Positions 10,701 through 18,317 of a stretch of 64,000 nt of DNA are shown here, piece after piece (position 1 is the stretch's first letter; each line of letters opens with the position of its first letter). A program made the translations under genes and the position numbers. A model generated the notes under the pieces. It did no database searches, was not told the origin of the DNA, and saw nothing but the letters and a program-made list of their open reading frames with translations. This stretch comes from Neoasaia chiangmaiensis (GTDB lineage: Bacteria; Pseudomonadota; Alphaproteobacteria; Acetobacterales; Acetobacteraceae), in contig NZ_CP014691.1 of assembly GCF_002005465.1 (NCBI RefSeq), positions 1,178,001 to 1,242,000 on the forward strand, read 5' to 3'.

Positions 10701-11241
10701 CGACGGCAACGACCTGGTGATTTTCGAAGAAGACGGCACGACGGAAGCAGTCCGCTTCACCCTCCCCCGCCAGCCGAAGGAAGATGGCGAATGCATTGCC
10801 GATTTCGTGCACGATATCGGCAGTGACCGTCGCGACGTGATCGGCCTGCAGATCGTCACGGTCGGCCAGCGCGCCTCCGATCTCGCGCGCGAGTGGTTCG
10901 AAGGCAATCGCTATCAGGACTACCTGTATCTACACGGCCTCTCCGTCGAAATGGCTGAGGCCATGGCCGAATACACGCATAAGCGCATTCGTGCCGAACT
11001 TGGCTTTGCCGGGGAAGATGCACGCGACATGGAGAAGATGCTCAGTCAGGGATATCGCGGTTCGCGATACTCCTTCGGATATCCGGCCTGCCCCCGTCTC
11101 GAGGATCAGGAACCCATCCTGAAACTGCTGGGCGCCGAGCGGATCGGCGTCTCGCTCTCGGACGGCTACCAGCTGCATCCGGAACAGTCGACGTCAGCGC
11201 TGGTGACCCTGAATCCGAAAGCCAAATACTTCACGGTCTAG
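7735..11241 (+). CDS. metH: Cobalamin-dependent methionine synthase
   Basis: 1168 residues, close to the usual ~1200. It methylates homocysteine with 5-methyltetrahydrofolate through a cobalamin intermediate. Four modules appear in order: the homocysteine/zinc domain (N-terminal 'CDGGMGSRVQ', zinc cysteines in 'GMNCATGP' and 'VGGCCGTS'); the pterin-binding barrel ('FSIGERCNANGSKKW', 'INSINFEDG'); the cobalamin domain with ligand 'DVHDIGKN' (His about residue 735); and the C-terminal reactivation domain that binds S-adenosylmethionine ('GYRGSRYSFGYPACP'). I chose the ATG before 'TTRPHLLDAL' because homology begins there; an in-frame ATG 69 bases upstream would add a tail with no family likeness. 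I found no recognisable cobalamin or SAH riboswitch in the ~155 bases upstream. metX and metW of the same pathway lie elsewhere in the window. Confidence 0.97.
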   Translation: MTTRPHLLDALHDQVLLCDGGMGSRVQMLDLDVERDYWNQENCTEVLTLSRPELVREIHRGYFEAGADMVETNTFGGSIVTLGEFGLQDRAREINRRSAELAREAAETFADGRHRYVIGSIGPGTKLPTLGNIDYDTLEAGLVEQCRGLVDGGVDAFLIETCQDTLQIKAAVNAAKIARRELGSDAPIFVQVTVETTGTLLVGPDIAAAATAIHALDVPLLGMNCATGPQEMAEHVKWLSENWPGLISIQPNAGLPELVDGKTHYPLTPGEMASWVERFIQEDGLNLVGGCCGTSTPHIQALDEMLRRRGGDRHRPAPVARKSFWMPSVSSLYSQVPLRQENSYFSIGERCNANGSKKWRELQEAGDWDGCVGVGREQAAEGSNALDICTAFVGRNETAEMNEIITRFTASVNAPLVIDSTETPVIEAALKLHGGKPIINSINFEDGEGHAEDRMLLARKFGAAVIALTIDEVGMAKTPEDKLRIAERLVAFACEKHGLPQSDLMIDPLTFTIATGVEDDRKLGVWTLEGIRMIREKFPDIQIILGLSNISFGLNPAARAVLNSVFLDHAVRAGMTGAIVHVSKIRPLHLIAEEEAKVAEDLIYDRRTEDYDPLQRLLELFAGRKAADAVQKKKAETPAERLKDRIVDGDRKGIEADLEAAMQDMPPLDIINTVLLDGMKVVGELFGAGKMQLPFVLQSAETMKTAVAWLEPHMERVEGQSRGIMVLATVKGDVHDIGKNLVDIILTNNGYQVVNLGIKVPLADMIAAAKEHNAHAIGMSGLLVKSTVIMRENLEEMARQGIDLPVFLGGAALTRNYVEEECALAYGNGTPGRVAYARDAFDGLSLMDKVATKQFDDYLGAIQTRRAGKSKRRTERAPEVADTRGFEPVDKDAARARRARIADSLTPPTPPFWGARIVEAAPNAVLPFLNERSLYQFQWGFRKQGRSLDDFMVYAKQELRPVLKRMLDITAAENILKPQAIYGYWKAAGDGNDLVIFEEDGTTEAVRFTLPRQPKEDGECIADFVHDIGSDRRDVIGLQIVTVGQRASDLAREWFEGNRYQDYLYLHGLSVEMAEAMAEYTHKRIRAELGFAGEDARDMEKMLSQGYRGSRYSFGYPACPRLEDQEPILKLLGAERIGVSLSDGYQLHPEQSTSALVTLNPKAKYFTV

Positions 11242-11312
11242 GGTATTCACCGCAACCGAAGCAGACAGCCGCAAGTTATGATGCCGACATATCCGAAATA
11301 TGGAGCAAAAAC

Positions 11313-11720
11313 ATGAGCGGCTTCCTCAATCGCATCAAGGACAAGGCGCTGAACCTCAGCGGGATCGAGGACAAGGCCTCGGATGCCCTGCGCCGACTGA
11401 TTGCCAGTGAGGGCGGCCAGACTGGCATCGAACATATCATGCAACAGTTCGACAAGGCCGGTCTGGGCGACAAGGCACGCTCCTGGGTCGGCGACGGTCC
11501 ACGGCAACCATTGAGCACCGAAGAGATTCAGCGCGTCCTGACCAGCGATCAGGCGAAGTTCATCGCCAGTTGCACTGGCCTGCCCCTTGCCCCCTTGCTG
11601 CCTGTCATCGCCAGGCTGCTCCCGATCATCATCAGCAAGATGGCCCGCAATCATGAAACGACGGACGAAGCCGTCTCGAAAGCCCTCGCCGAACTGAAGG
11701 CCGGTTCGACGCCGGCATAA
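11313..11720 (+). CDS. YidB-like (DUF937) protein
   Basis: 135 residues with the family core 'GLGDKARSWVGDGPRQPLS', followed by 'IQRVLTSDQ' and a hydrophobic C-terminal stretch 'LLPVIARLLPIIIS'. YidB-family proteins are small, widespread and of unknown biochemical role. The start ATG has GGAG at 7 nt spacing. It follows metH by ~70 bp on the same strand, so it may be read through from that gene. Confidence 0.85.
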   Translation: MSGFLNRIKDKALNLSGIEDKASDALRRLIASEGGQTGIEHIMQQFDKAGLGDKARSWVGDGPRQPLSTEEIQRVLTSDQAKFIASCTGLPLAPLLPVIARLLPIIISKMARNHETTDEAVSKALAELKAGSTPA

Positions 11721-11953
11721 AACGATCGACCCTATCACCCTACAGAAAGGCCGGGTTGCACGCCACGCGGGAAAGCCTGCCGCCTTGTCTGCCGCAGCAA
11801 CATCCTGCGTATGCGGAATGACCGTCAACTTCTGGACCGACGTTCACGGCGACATGGCAACCGCCATGTCCATGAACGTCATCACGACAGGGGGTTAGCG
11901 ATCGTCTGCCCTCTTCTTCCAGTCCATCACCGGCGCGTCCCTGACCGTGCGCC
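11721..11953. other. Intergenic stretch, no supported gene
   Basis: Between the YidB-like gene and the old yellow enzyme gene. A plus-strand frame stays open through much of it and ends in residues such as 'SCVCGMTV' before a stop, but it has no start codon or ribosome-binding site and I recognise no family. It could be a decayed gene end or chance. Confidence 0.3.
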
Positions 11954-13030
11954 CTATTCTGCAGCCGAAGGGTAATCGACATAACCTTCCGGTCCGCGAC
12001 TGTACCAGGTCTTGATGTTGTCCTGATTGAGCGGCAGATCGTCGCGCAGACGCGTCACAAGGTCCGGATTGGCCAGGAATGCCCGCCCGAACGAAATGGC
12101 ATCAGCTTCACCGGATGCGACAACCGCTTCGGCTTCCGCCCGGCTGTAGTCCTGATTCAGGACCAGCGGTGCCTTGAAGACCTTGCGGATTTCCGGCGAC
12201 AGTTTCGGCTGGTCCGTTTTCCCGAACGTCCCGTTCGGGCCGGGCTCGCGCAGTTCCAGGAAAGCAATGCCCAGTTCTCCCAGCAAGCGAGCGGCCGGAA
12301 CGAACACGCTTGCCGGGTTGCTGTCGATGCATCCCTGTGTATCGCCATTGGGTGAAAGACGCACCGATGTCCGTGCCGCCCCGACAACGGAAATGACCCG
12401 TTCCGTAACTTCCCGCATCAGGCGAATCCGGTTTTCCGGGACACCGCCATAAGCATCGTCGCGGTGGTTCGTGTTGTCCCGCAGGAACTCGTCGATCAGA
12501 TAGCCATTGGCCGCATGAATCTGCACACCATCGAACCCGGCGGCCAGCGCATGGCGGGCGGCCGTTTCATAATCGTTCAGAATACGCGGAATTTCGTCCA
12601 GACGAAGCGGCCGCGCCGTCTCGTAAGGTTTCTTGCCATCATAGGTATGCGCTTCCCCGGGCGCCTGCGTCGCGGACGGCGCGACAGGCTGCACCCCCGT
12701 CACGTTCGAATGCACCATCCGGCCCATATGCCAAAGCTGGGCCACGATACGACCGCCACGTTCATGCACCGCAGCCGTCACAGGCTTCCACGCCTCGACC
12801 TGTTCCGTCGACCATAAACCAGGCGCATACGGCCAACCCAGCCCTTCCTGACTGATTCCCGTCGCCTCGGTAATGATCAGACCGGCATCGGCCCGCTGAC
12901 CGTAATATTCCGCCATGATCGGCGTCGGCACGTGTTCGCGGGTCGCGCGTCCGCGGGTAAGGGGTGCCATCAACACACGATTAGGCGCCGTCAGGGCACC
13001 AAGTTGGATCGGATCGAACAAGCTCGGCAT
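11954..13030 (-). CDS. Old yellow enzyme family FMN oxidoreductase (alkene reductase)
   Basis: 358-residue TIM-barrel flavoprotein of the OYE/NemA group, which reduces activated C=C bonds using NAD(P)H and FMN. Visible landmarks: N-terminal 'NRVLMAPLTRGRA' (FMN phosphate region), 'QLWHMGR' (conserved FMN contact), substrate-binding 'GVQIHAANGYLIDEFLRD' with the His-Ala-Asn variant of the usual His-x-x-His/Asn pair, 'RLSPNGD', and C-terminal 'AISFGRAFLANPDLV'. A GGAGG ribosome-binding site directly precedes the ATG. It is divergent from an ArsR-type regulator with ~135 bp between start codons, a layout typical of electrophile-responsive OYE genes. Physiological substrate unknown. Confidence 0.94.
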   Translation of the reverse strand: MPSLFDPIQLGALTAPNRVLMAPLTRGRATREHVPTPIMAEYYGQRADAGLIITEATGISQEGLGWPYAPGLWSTEQVEAWKPVTAAVHERGGRIVAQLWHMGRMVHSNVTGVQPVAPSATQAPGEAHTYDGKKPYETARPLRLDEIPRILNDYETAARHALAAGFDGVQIHAANGYLIDEFLRDNTNHRDDAYGGVPENRIRLMREVTERVISVVGAARTSVRLSPNGDTQGCIDSNPASVFVPAARLLGELGIAFLELREPGPNGTFGKTDQPKLSPEIRKVFKAPLVLNQDYSRAEAEAVVASGEADAISFGRAFLANPDLVTRLRDDLPLNQDNIKTWYSRGPEGYVDYPSAAE

Positions 13031-13061
13031 GGAGCCTCCACAATTCAGAAAAGATGTATCG

Positions 13062-13079
13062 GTTCGCTTTTCATCGAAC
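13062..13079. promoter_or_regulatory. Candidate ArsR operator: gttcg-N8-cgaac
   Basis: A 5-bp inverted repeat with 8-bp spacer in the gap between the divergent oxidoreductase and ArsR genes, about 30 bp from the oxidoreductase start. Size and position suit a dimeric winged-helix repressor, but short repeats occur by chance. Confidence 0.35.
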
Positions 13080-13100
13080 TAACATGACAAGCTGGATCCA

Positions 13101-13123
13101 GTTGCATTGCCGTCGCCTGCAAC
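13101..13123. promoter_or_regulatory. Inverted repeat gttgca-N11-tgcaac
   Basis: A perfect 6-bp inverted repeat about 40 bp upstream of the ArsR start. It is an alternative or second operator in the same divergent promoter region. Confidence 0.3.
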
Positions 13124-13164
13124 GCATGAAGATTTGGCCACACGTTACGGAGAAAACAATACAG

Positions 13165-13461
13165 ATGCCGCTCTACGAACATCCGGACTCATCGGAAATC
13201 GCGCTATTGCCTCTCCTGCGCGCACTTGCCGATCCCATTCGCCTGGAAGTCGTGCGCCATCTCGCCCGGGTCGACTATGCCAATTGCGCCGCCCTGCTGG
13301 GCGACCGCCCGAAATCGAGCATGTCGCACCATTTTCAGGTTCTGCGGGAATCCGGTCTGGTCAAGACCGATGTCCAGGGTGTCCAGCATCTCAATGCCCT
13401 TCGCCGCGCCGAGATCGACGCACGCTTCCCCGGCCTGCTCGACGCCGTCCTCAGGGACTGA
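13165..13461 (+). CDS. ArsR-family winged-helix regulator
   Basis: 98 residues. It has the ArsR fold order: 'LLRALADPIRLEVVRHLA', recognition helix region 'KSSMSHHFQVLRESGLV', and wing 'VQGVQHLNALRRAEID'. No CxC metal site is visible, so metal sensing is not indicated; oxidative or electrophile sensing or simple repression is more likely. The ATG before 'PLYEHPDSSEI' was chosen because homology begins there; GGAG lies 12 nt upstream, rather far. An upstream ATG would add a 37-residue tail of no family likeness. Divergent from the old yellow enzyme gene, which it probably represses. Confidence 0.86.
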   Translation: MPLYEHPDSSEIALLPLLRALADPIRLEVVRHLARVDYANCAALLGDRPKSSMSHHFQVLRESGLVKTDVQGVQHLNALRRAEIDARFPGLLDAVLRD

Positions 13462-13467
13462 CCGTCA

Positions 13468-13971
13468 TTATGCGTCCGGCGCCGCCTGCGTCGGGTTGCG
13501 CCGCCATAGTTCCTCCTGAAGCAAGGTCGCGAAAAGCAGCCAGCCGAACAGGGGAAGCCCGCTCAGGGCCGCCTTGCGATCGACATGCGACGCTGTCCCG
13601 ATTGCCAGCCCCGTCGTCCCGATCAGCCCTATCGATACGCCCAGCGCCTCGCCGAGTTTGCGCTCACGGAAGGCGACATAGGGGAACCCGGCAATGCCCG
13701 CGATGCTCAACGCCCATGCCCACAAGGCAATCCGGCGCTTCTCCGATGGAGGCGCCTGGAGAAGACGGTAGCCGCCATAGCCGATCAGCGCATCCAGTCC
13801 CATCCAGACCACGCCGAATACCGGCCCGGGCGGCGTGAAGGAGGGCTTCGAGAGACATTCATACCATTGGCGCGTCCGAGCGTGATCCGGCGTCGGACTG
13901 AACCGGCGCCCCAGTCCCTGCGCTCCCGCCAGGGCACCGAACGCTGTTACGGCTGCGAATATTTTCCTCAT
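13468..13971 (-). CDS. TspO/MBR-family membrane protein
   Basis: 167 residues, mostly hydrophobic, with the TspO signature 'SKPSFTPPGPVFGVVW' followed by further membrane segments. TspO proteins bind tetrapyrroles and are linked to stress responses. The family normally has five helices. The N-terminal helix here is preceded by a Lys/Arg-rich start, and the Trp/Tyr-rich tryptophan-oxygenase-like positions are partly altered. A GGGAG ribosome-binding site precedes the ATG. Convergent with the ArsR gene and 43 bp downstream of the zinc dehydrogenase, perhaps in one transcript. Confidence 0.82.
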   Translation of the reverse strand: MRKIFAAVTAFGALAGAQGLGRRFSPTPDHARTRQWYECLSKPSFTPPGPVFGVVWMGLDALIGYGGYRLLQAPPSEKRRIALWAWALSIAGIAGFPYVAFRERKLGEALGVSIGLIGTTGLAIGTASHVDRKAALSGLPLFGWLLFATLLQEELWRRNPTQAAPDA

Positions 13972-14014
13972 ACGTCTCCCTCTCCACTATCCCCGTTGAA
14001 ACACGCCCTGGCGA

Positions 14015-15199
14015 TCAGCCGTGCGGCTTGAACACCACCTTGGTGCAACCATCCGCCTTGTCCCGGAACTTCTCGTACAGTGCCGGTCCGTCCTCGAGAT
14101 TTGTCGAGCGATGACTGATAATGAACGATGGATCGATCTCGCCGCGCTCGATGCGCTCCAGCAATGGCGACAGATAGCGCTGCACATGCGTCTGTCCCGT
14201 CCGGAGCGTCAGGCCCTTGTTCATCAGAACACCGACCATGACCGCATTGACCGGTCCCGCATACACGCCCGGCATGGAGACGATCCCGCCGGGCCGACAC
14301 GCTATGATCGCCTGATTGAGGGCGAAGGGCCGCTCCATGCTGGTCGTCTTGGACATGACGGCCGAGGCAAGCGTGTCCAGCATCGATTCATGACCGTGGG
14401 CTTCCATTCCGACCGCCTCGATAACGGCATCCGGTCCGCGACCGTCCGTCATGTCGATCAGCCGGTCCTGCACGCTGTCGACGGCATAGTCGATGACCTC
14501 CGCGCCCGCCTGCTGCGCCAGCGCAAGCCGCTCAGGCACGGTATCGATCGCAATCACCCGCTTCGCGCCAAGCAGGAAACAGGACTTGATGGCCATGAGG
14601 CCAACCGGCCCACACCCCCAGATGGCGATCGTCTTTTCGGCCTCCGGCGTGATCTCGCAATATTCAGCCGCCTGATACCCCGTCGGAAAGATATCGGAGA
14701 GAAACAGGACCTTCTCGTCATCGATGCCCGCCGGCACCTTGATCGGCCCCACGTCGGCATAAGGCACACGCAGATACTCCGCCTGGCCGCCTGCATACCC
14801 CCCGGTGATATGCGAGAAACCGAACAGGCCGGAAAGCGGATAGCCGAATGTCTCCGCCTGCTTCGCGCCGTTGGGATTGCTGCGTTCACAACAGCTCCAG
14901 TTGCCCCAGCGACACTGCCGACAGGCCCCGCAGGCAATGGTGAAGGGGACGACGACCCTGTCTCCCGGCTTCAGACGGGAGTTCTCCGCCCCCACCTCGA
15001 CAACCTCCCCCATCGTCTCATGCCCCAACACGTCGCCACTCTGCATCGTCGGCATGAAGCCACCCAGCAGATGGAGATCCGAACCGCAGATCGCACAAGC
15101 CGTCACCTTGATGATGGCGTCGCGGCCATCTTCGATCGTCGGGTCAGGAACCGTTTCGCACGTGATCTTGCCCTTGCTCCGCCATGTCAGCGCTTTCAT
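14015..15199 (-). CDS. Zinc-dependent alcohol dehydrogenase (formaldehyde dehydrogenase-like MDR)
   Basis: 394-residue medium-chain dehydrogenase/reductase. Catalytic zinc ligands are in 'AICGSDLH' and 'GHE', the structural-zinc loop is '[15 protein letters not shown]', and the Rossmann motif is '[12 protein letters not shown]'. The long insert and '[14 protein letters not shown]' C-terminus match the glutathione-independent formaldehyde dehydrogenase-like branch often annotated only as Zn-ADH. Substrate is not determinable. I chose the second of two nearby ATGs because TAGGA lies 8 nt before it, while the first (three codons upstream) has none at proper spacing. Confidence 0.92.
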   Translation of the reverse strand: MKALTWRSKGKITCETVPDPTIEDGRDAIIKVTACAICGSDLHLLGGFMPTMQSGDVLGHETMGEVVEVGAENSRLKPGDRVVVPFTIACGACRQCRWGNWSCCERSNPNGAKQAETFGYPLSGLFGFSHITGGYAGGQAEYLRVPYADVGPIKVPAGIDDEKVLFLSDIFPTGYQAAEYCEITPEAEKTIAIWGCGPVGLMAIKSCFLLGAKRVIAIDTVPERLALAQQAGAEVIDYAVDSVQDRLIDMTDGRGPDAVIEAVGMEAHGHESMLDTLASAVMSKTTSMERPFALNQAIIACRPGGIVSMPGVYAGPVNAVMVGVLMNKGLTLRTGQTHVQRYLSPLLERIERGEIDPSFIISHRSTNLEDGPALYEKFRDKADGCTKVVFKPHG

Positions 15200-15258
15200 G
15201 TCGATCATCCTACGCGTGTCCTCAATCTACGCGAGGCGGCCTGTCGAGTTGCTCCGGA

Positions 15259-15591
15259 TCAGTGCTGCGACGACAATAGAAGCTGCCCGACGACGCGCCC
15301 GGAGGCCGGATCCCATAAGACGACCCGGTCGGCGTTCTCGGCATGCAGCTGCACGGCCAGACGGCCGTCCCCGACCGCCGTCACCGACCGCACCTGCGTC
15401 CCGGCCGGCACCGATAGCGCAAGTTCCGTCGCCGCAACCGTGGCCGACGGTATGTGGCCATGCGCCAGACGATGCACGATGACCGCGCCCAGCCCGATCG
15501 TTCCCACTACGATCAACACCCCCATACCAATGACCGCCCCCATCAGCGCGCGCGATACGGGTGGCGGAGCCTCGTTTGCATTTACGACCAT
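15259..15591 (-). CDS. DUF6476-like single-pass membrane protein
   Basis: 110 residues: a short cytoplasmic N-terminus, one transmembrane helix (about residues 17-41), then a C-terminal domain with the motif 'AENADRVVLWDPASGRVVGQL'. This matches what I recall of the alphaproteobacterial DUF6476 family, commonly found back-to-back with rluD, as here. Function unknown. Ribosome-binding site AAGGA sits 5 nt before the ATG. Confidence 0.72.
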   Translation of the reverse strand: MVVNANEAPPPVSRALMGAVIGMGVLIVVGTIGLGAVIVHRLAHGHIPSATVAATELALSVPAGTQVRSVTAVGDGRLAVQLHAENADRVVLWDPASGRVVGQLLLSSQH

Positions 15592-15628
15592 TATTTTCCT
15601 TCTCCTCAGCCTGCGCTACAGCACTGCC

Positions 15629-16621
15629 ATGACCGAGCCAACCCTGCTGACGCCACCCGATGCCTACACCGTGACGATAGACGAGGCGAAGGCTGGCCAG
15701 CGCATCGACCGTCTTCTGGCGGATCAATGCGACGGCCTGTCGCGTTCCCGCATCAAGAGCCTGATCGAAGCCGGTCACCTATCCAGCGGCGGCGAGGTGT
15801 TGCGCGATCCGTCGCATGCCACGCGTGTCGGCCAGACGTTTCACCTGCATATCCCGCCTGCCACGCCGGCACGCCCCGAAGCGGAACACCATGCGCTGCC
15901 GATCCTGTTCGAGGACCGCGACCTGATCGTGCTCGACAAGCCCGCCGGGCTGGTCGTGCATCCCGCGCCGGGCAATGAAAGCGGCACGCTGGTCAATGCC
16001 CTGCTCGGTCACTGCGGCGAAGATCTGGAAGGAATCGGCGGCGAGAAACGCCCCGGGATCGTACATCGCCTGGACAAGGACACCTCGGGGCTGATGGTGG
16101 TCGCCAAAACCCCGCTGGCCCACAACGCCCTCTCGGACGCCTTCGCACGACGGGACATCGACCGTGCCTATCTGGCGCTGGCCTGGGGGTTATTGCCCCC
16201 GGAGAGCAGATTCGATGGCGCGATCGGCCGCGACAAGCGTGATCGCAAACGCATGGCCGTCGTCACGGGCACGACCGGCAAGCCAGCCCTGACCCATGTC
16301 AAGCTGCTGGAAACATTCCAGACGGGCGTGAGCTACATACAATGCCGCCTTGCCACAGGCCGGACGCACCAGATCCGCGTACATCTGGCCCATGCCGGGC
16401 ATCCTCTGCTTGGCGATCCGATCTATCTGCGCCGGATTCCGGCCGCCGCACGGCAGCTTGCGCCTGACGCGCGGCGGGCGGCACTCGACTTCCCCCGGCA
16501 GGCCCTGCATGCGACCCGTCTGGGTTTCATCCATCCCCGCAGCGGCGAACGAATGTCGTTCGAAACCCCCCCGCCCGACGATTTCCGGACCCTGCTCGAC
16601 GCCCTCCGAAGCAAAGGTTAA
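15629..16621 (+). CDS. rluD: 23S rRNA pseudouridine synthase RluD
   Basis: 330 residues. An S4-like RNA-binding domain at the N-terminus ('QRIDRLLADQCDGLSRSRIKSLIEAG') is followed by the RluA/RluD catalytic domain with 'HRLDKDTSGLMVVAKT' (catalytic Asp), 'GRTHQIRVHLAHAGHPLLGDPIY' and 'ALHATRLGFIHP'. It converts uridines in helix 69 of 23S rRNA to pseudouridine. The frame is open far upstream on the other gene's antisense strand, but homology starts at this ATG. The ribosome-binding site is weak. Followed ~245 bp later by rpoH. Confidence 0.94.
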   Translation: MTEPTLLTPPDAYTVTIDEAKAGQRIDRLLADQCDGLSRSRIKSLIEAGHLSSGGEVLRDPSHATRVGQTFHLHIPPATPARPEAEHHALPILFEDRDLIVLDKPAGLVVHPAPGNESGTLVNALLGHCGEDLEGIGGEKRPGIVHRLDKDTSGLMVVAKTPLAHNALSDAFARRDIDRAYLALAWGLLPPESRFDGAIGRDKRDRKRMAVVTGTTGKPALTHVKLLETFQTGVSYIQCRLATGRTHQIRVHLAHAGHPLLGDPIYLRRIPAAARQLAPDARRAALDFPRQALHATRLGFIHPRSGERMSFETPPPDDFRTLLDALRSKG

Positions 16622-16645
16622 ATCGGAGTTATCTAGTACGATTTA

Positions 16646-16674
16646 TTGACAGGACAATACGCCTATGGTGTATT
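16646..16674 (+). promoter_or_regulatory. Candidate sigma-70 promoter for rpoH
   Basis: A perfect TTGACA is followed, after 17 bp, by TGTATT (4 of 6 matches to the -10 consensus). A second TTGACA begins at 16673, overlapping this -10, which hints at tandem promoters. Transcription from here would give a leader of about 185 nt before the rpoH start. Confidence 0.5.
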
Positions 16675-16867
16675 GACAGTCGATCCGACGAGCTGATGCG
16701 TCGCCGGAATGGACGTCTCGTCCGCCGCTGCTCCATGAGGGTGGTCGACGAGGACGTGAAGTCCTTCCACTGCATCACCTGGAGCAGGATGCAACCATCC
16801 CGGCGCTGTGCCGTAAGCACTCCGCCAGTCGCATCATGCATCGCCCAGGCGAAAGGAGCAGCAGCCC

Positions 16868-17767
16868 ATGGCCTCTTCTGCCGTCATTTCCGTAGGTCCG
16901 GAAAGCAACCTCACCCGTTACCTGCAGGAAATCCGCAAATACCCCCTGCTGACGCCGCAGGAGGAATTCGATCTCGCGCAACGCTGGCGTCGCACGGAAG
17001 ATACGGCGGCGGCGCACAAGCTCGTCACGTCACATCTGCGCCTCGTCGCCAAGATCGCCATGGGCTATCGCGGCTACGGCCTGCCGATCAGCGAACTGAT
17101 CAGCGAAGGCAATATCGGCATGATGCAGGCCGTGCGCCGCTTCGATCCCGATCGCGGTTTCCGTCTGGCGACCTACGCCATGTGGTGGATTCGTGCGGCC
17201 ATGCAGGAATACATTCTGCATAGCTGGTCTCTGGTCAAAATGGGCACCACGGCCGCGCAGAAAAAGCTGTTCTTCAATCTGCGCCGCCTCAAGGGTCAGA
17301 TGCAGGCTATCGACGATGGCGATCTGAAGCCGGAGCAGGTCAACAAGATCTCCACCGTGCTCGGCGTGCCGGAGCAGGACGTGATCTCGATGAACCAGCG
17401 CCTCTCCGCGCCGGATCATAGCCTGAACGCGCCCCTGCGTGCCGACAGCGATGGCGAGTGGCAGGACTGGCTGGTCGACGATCAGGAAAATCAGGAAGAG
17501 ACTTTTGCCCAGTCGGAGGAACTCAGCGGACGTCAGGCCCTGCTCACGGAAGCCATGAAAGGTCTGAACGACCGCGAGCGCCATATCCTGACCGAACGTC
17601 GTCTCAAGGACGATCCTTCCACGCTGGAAGACCTGTCGCATCAATATGGAATTTCCCGCGAGCGCGTCCGTCAGATCGAGGCACGCGCGTTCGAGAAGCT
17701 ACAAAAGGCCATGTCGGCCGAGGTCGCCGATCGGCGCCGGCACAGTCGAGAAGCAGGTAACGATTGA
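16868..17767 (+). CDS. rpoH: Heat-shock sigma factor RpoH (sigma-32)
   Basis: 299 residues. Sigma-70 region 2 includes 'LVTSHLRLVAKIAMGYRGYGLPISELISEGNIGMM' in two pieces and the -10-contacting 'TYAMWWIRAAMQEYI'. The diagnostic RpoH box 'QKKLFFNLRRLKG' follows, and region 4 ends with the helix-turn-helix 'LEDLSHQYGISRERVRQIE'. It directs polymerase to heat-shock promoters. AAAGGAG lies 9 nt before the ATG. The long leader before it could form local hairpins, a known mode of rpoH thermo-control in other proteobacteria; that is inference here. A strong hairpin follows the stop codon. Confidence 0.97.
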   Translation: MASSAVISVGPESNLTRYLQEIRKYPLLTPQEEFDLAQRWRRTEDTAAAHKLVTSHLRLVAKIAMGYRGYGLPISELISEGNIGMMQAVRRFDPDRGFRLATYAMWWIRAAMQEYILHSWSLVKMGTTAAQKKLFFNLRRLKGQMQAIDDGDLKPEQVNKISTVLGVPEQDVISMNQRLSAPDHSLNAPLRADSDGEWQDWLVDDQENQEETFAQSEELSGRQALLTEAMKGLNDRERHILTERRLKDDPSTLEDLSHQYGISRERVRQIEARAFEKLQKAMSAEVADRRRHSREAGND

Positions 17768-17777
17768 TCTGCGAAAA

Positions 17778-17805
17778 GGGACGCATTCTTCAGGAAGATG
17801 CGTCC
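17778..17805. terminator. Bidirectional hairpin terminator between rpoH and a membrane-protein gene
   Basis: A GGGACGCA/TGCGTCCC stem extended by TCTTC/GAAGA, with one bulged base and a 2-nt loop. On the minus strand it is followed directly by TTTT, a good intrinsic terminator for the membrane-protein transcript. On the plus strand it lies ten bases after the rpoH stop but lacks a clean U-tract. Confidence 0.8.
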
Positions 17806-17834
17806 CCTCTCGTCAAAACCGGGCTGTCACCGGT

Positions 17835-18317
17835 CTATGCGGACGAGGCCTTGTCGTTTTCAGGGACTGCGAAACCCCATTCCTCGCGCAAATCGGCTGC
17901 CCGTTTCTGAAGGGCCTTGCGGTTCAGCCGATATTGCTGGGCGCGCATGAGGCGCCACACCATCATCGAAATTTCCATGATGATCCACGCCAATCCGGCG
18001 GCGCACCAGTCCAGTAAAAGAAGATGACGATTGGTAATGGCCGCCAGACAGGCGTCCCAGTCAGCATCTTTCAACCATATCGTGTGAGCTGGCGATGCGA
18101 ACGCGGCAATGATGAAGAAAGCGGCGCACACGACACGATAAGGCTCATTAAGCGGGTCAGTCGCATAGATAAGCGCAAGCGGCACCATATATACCGCAAG
18201 CACCAGGGCAGGCCCCGGCAAGCATGCCGCCAGCACACCGACCACAATCCCGTGCCACCATTCCAGTCGCGGCGCCACCCTGGGACGCAGCTTTTTCGAC
18301 CAGAACCTCAGCGACAC
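17835..18317 (-). CDS. Membrane protein of unknown function, coupled to the pseudokinase gene
   Basis: 160 residues with a basic N-terminus ('SKKLRPRVAPRLEWWHG') and three to four hydrophobic segments (~23-50, ~63-75, ~100-118), then a charged C-terminal tail. I recognise no family. Its GTG start lies within the last codons of the upstream pseudokinase gene (10-bp overlap), so the two are very likely translated together and may form a membrane-bound complex (inference). Confidence 0.72.
   Translation of the reverse strand: MSLRFWSKKLRPRVAPRLEWWHGIVVGVLAACLPGPALVLAVYMVPLALIYATDPLNEPYRVVCAAFFIIAAFASPAHTIWLKDADWDACLAAITNRHLLLLDWCAAGLAWIIMEISMMVWRLMRAQQYRLNRKALQKRAADLREEWGFAVPENDKASSA

Noticed and set aside
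14021-15628. N-terminal extension of rluD over the alcohol dehydrogenase gene
   Set aside because: The frame is open by chance opposite the dehydrogenase; RluD homology starts only at 15629.
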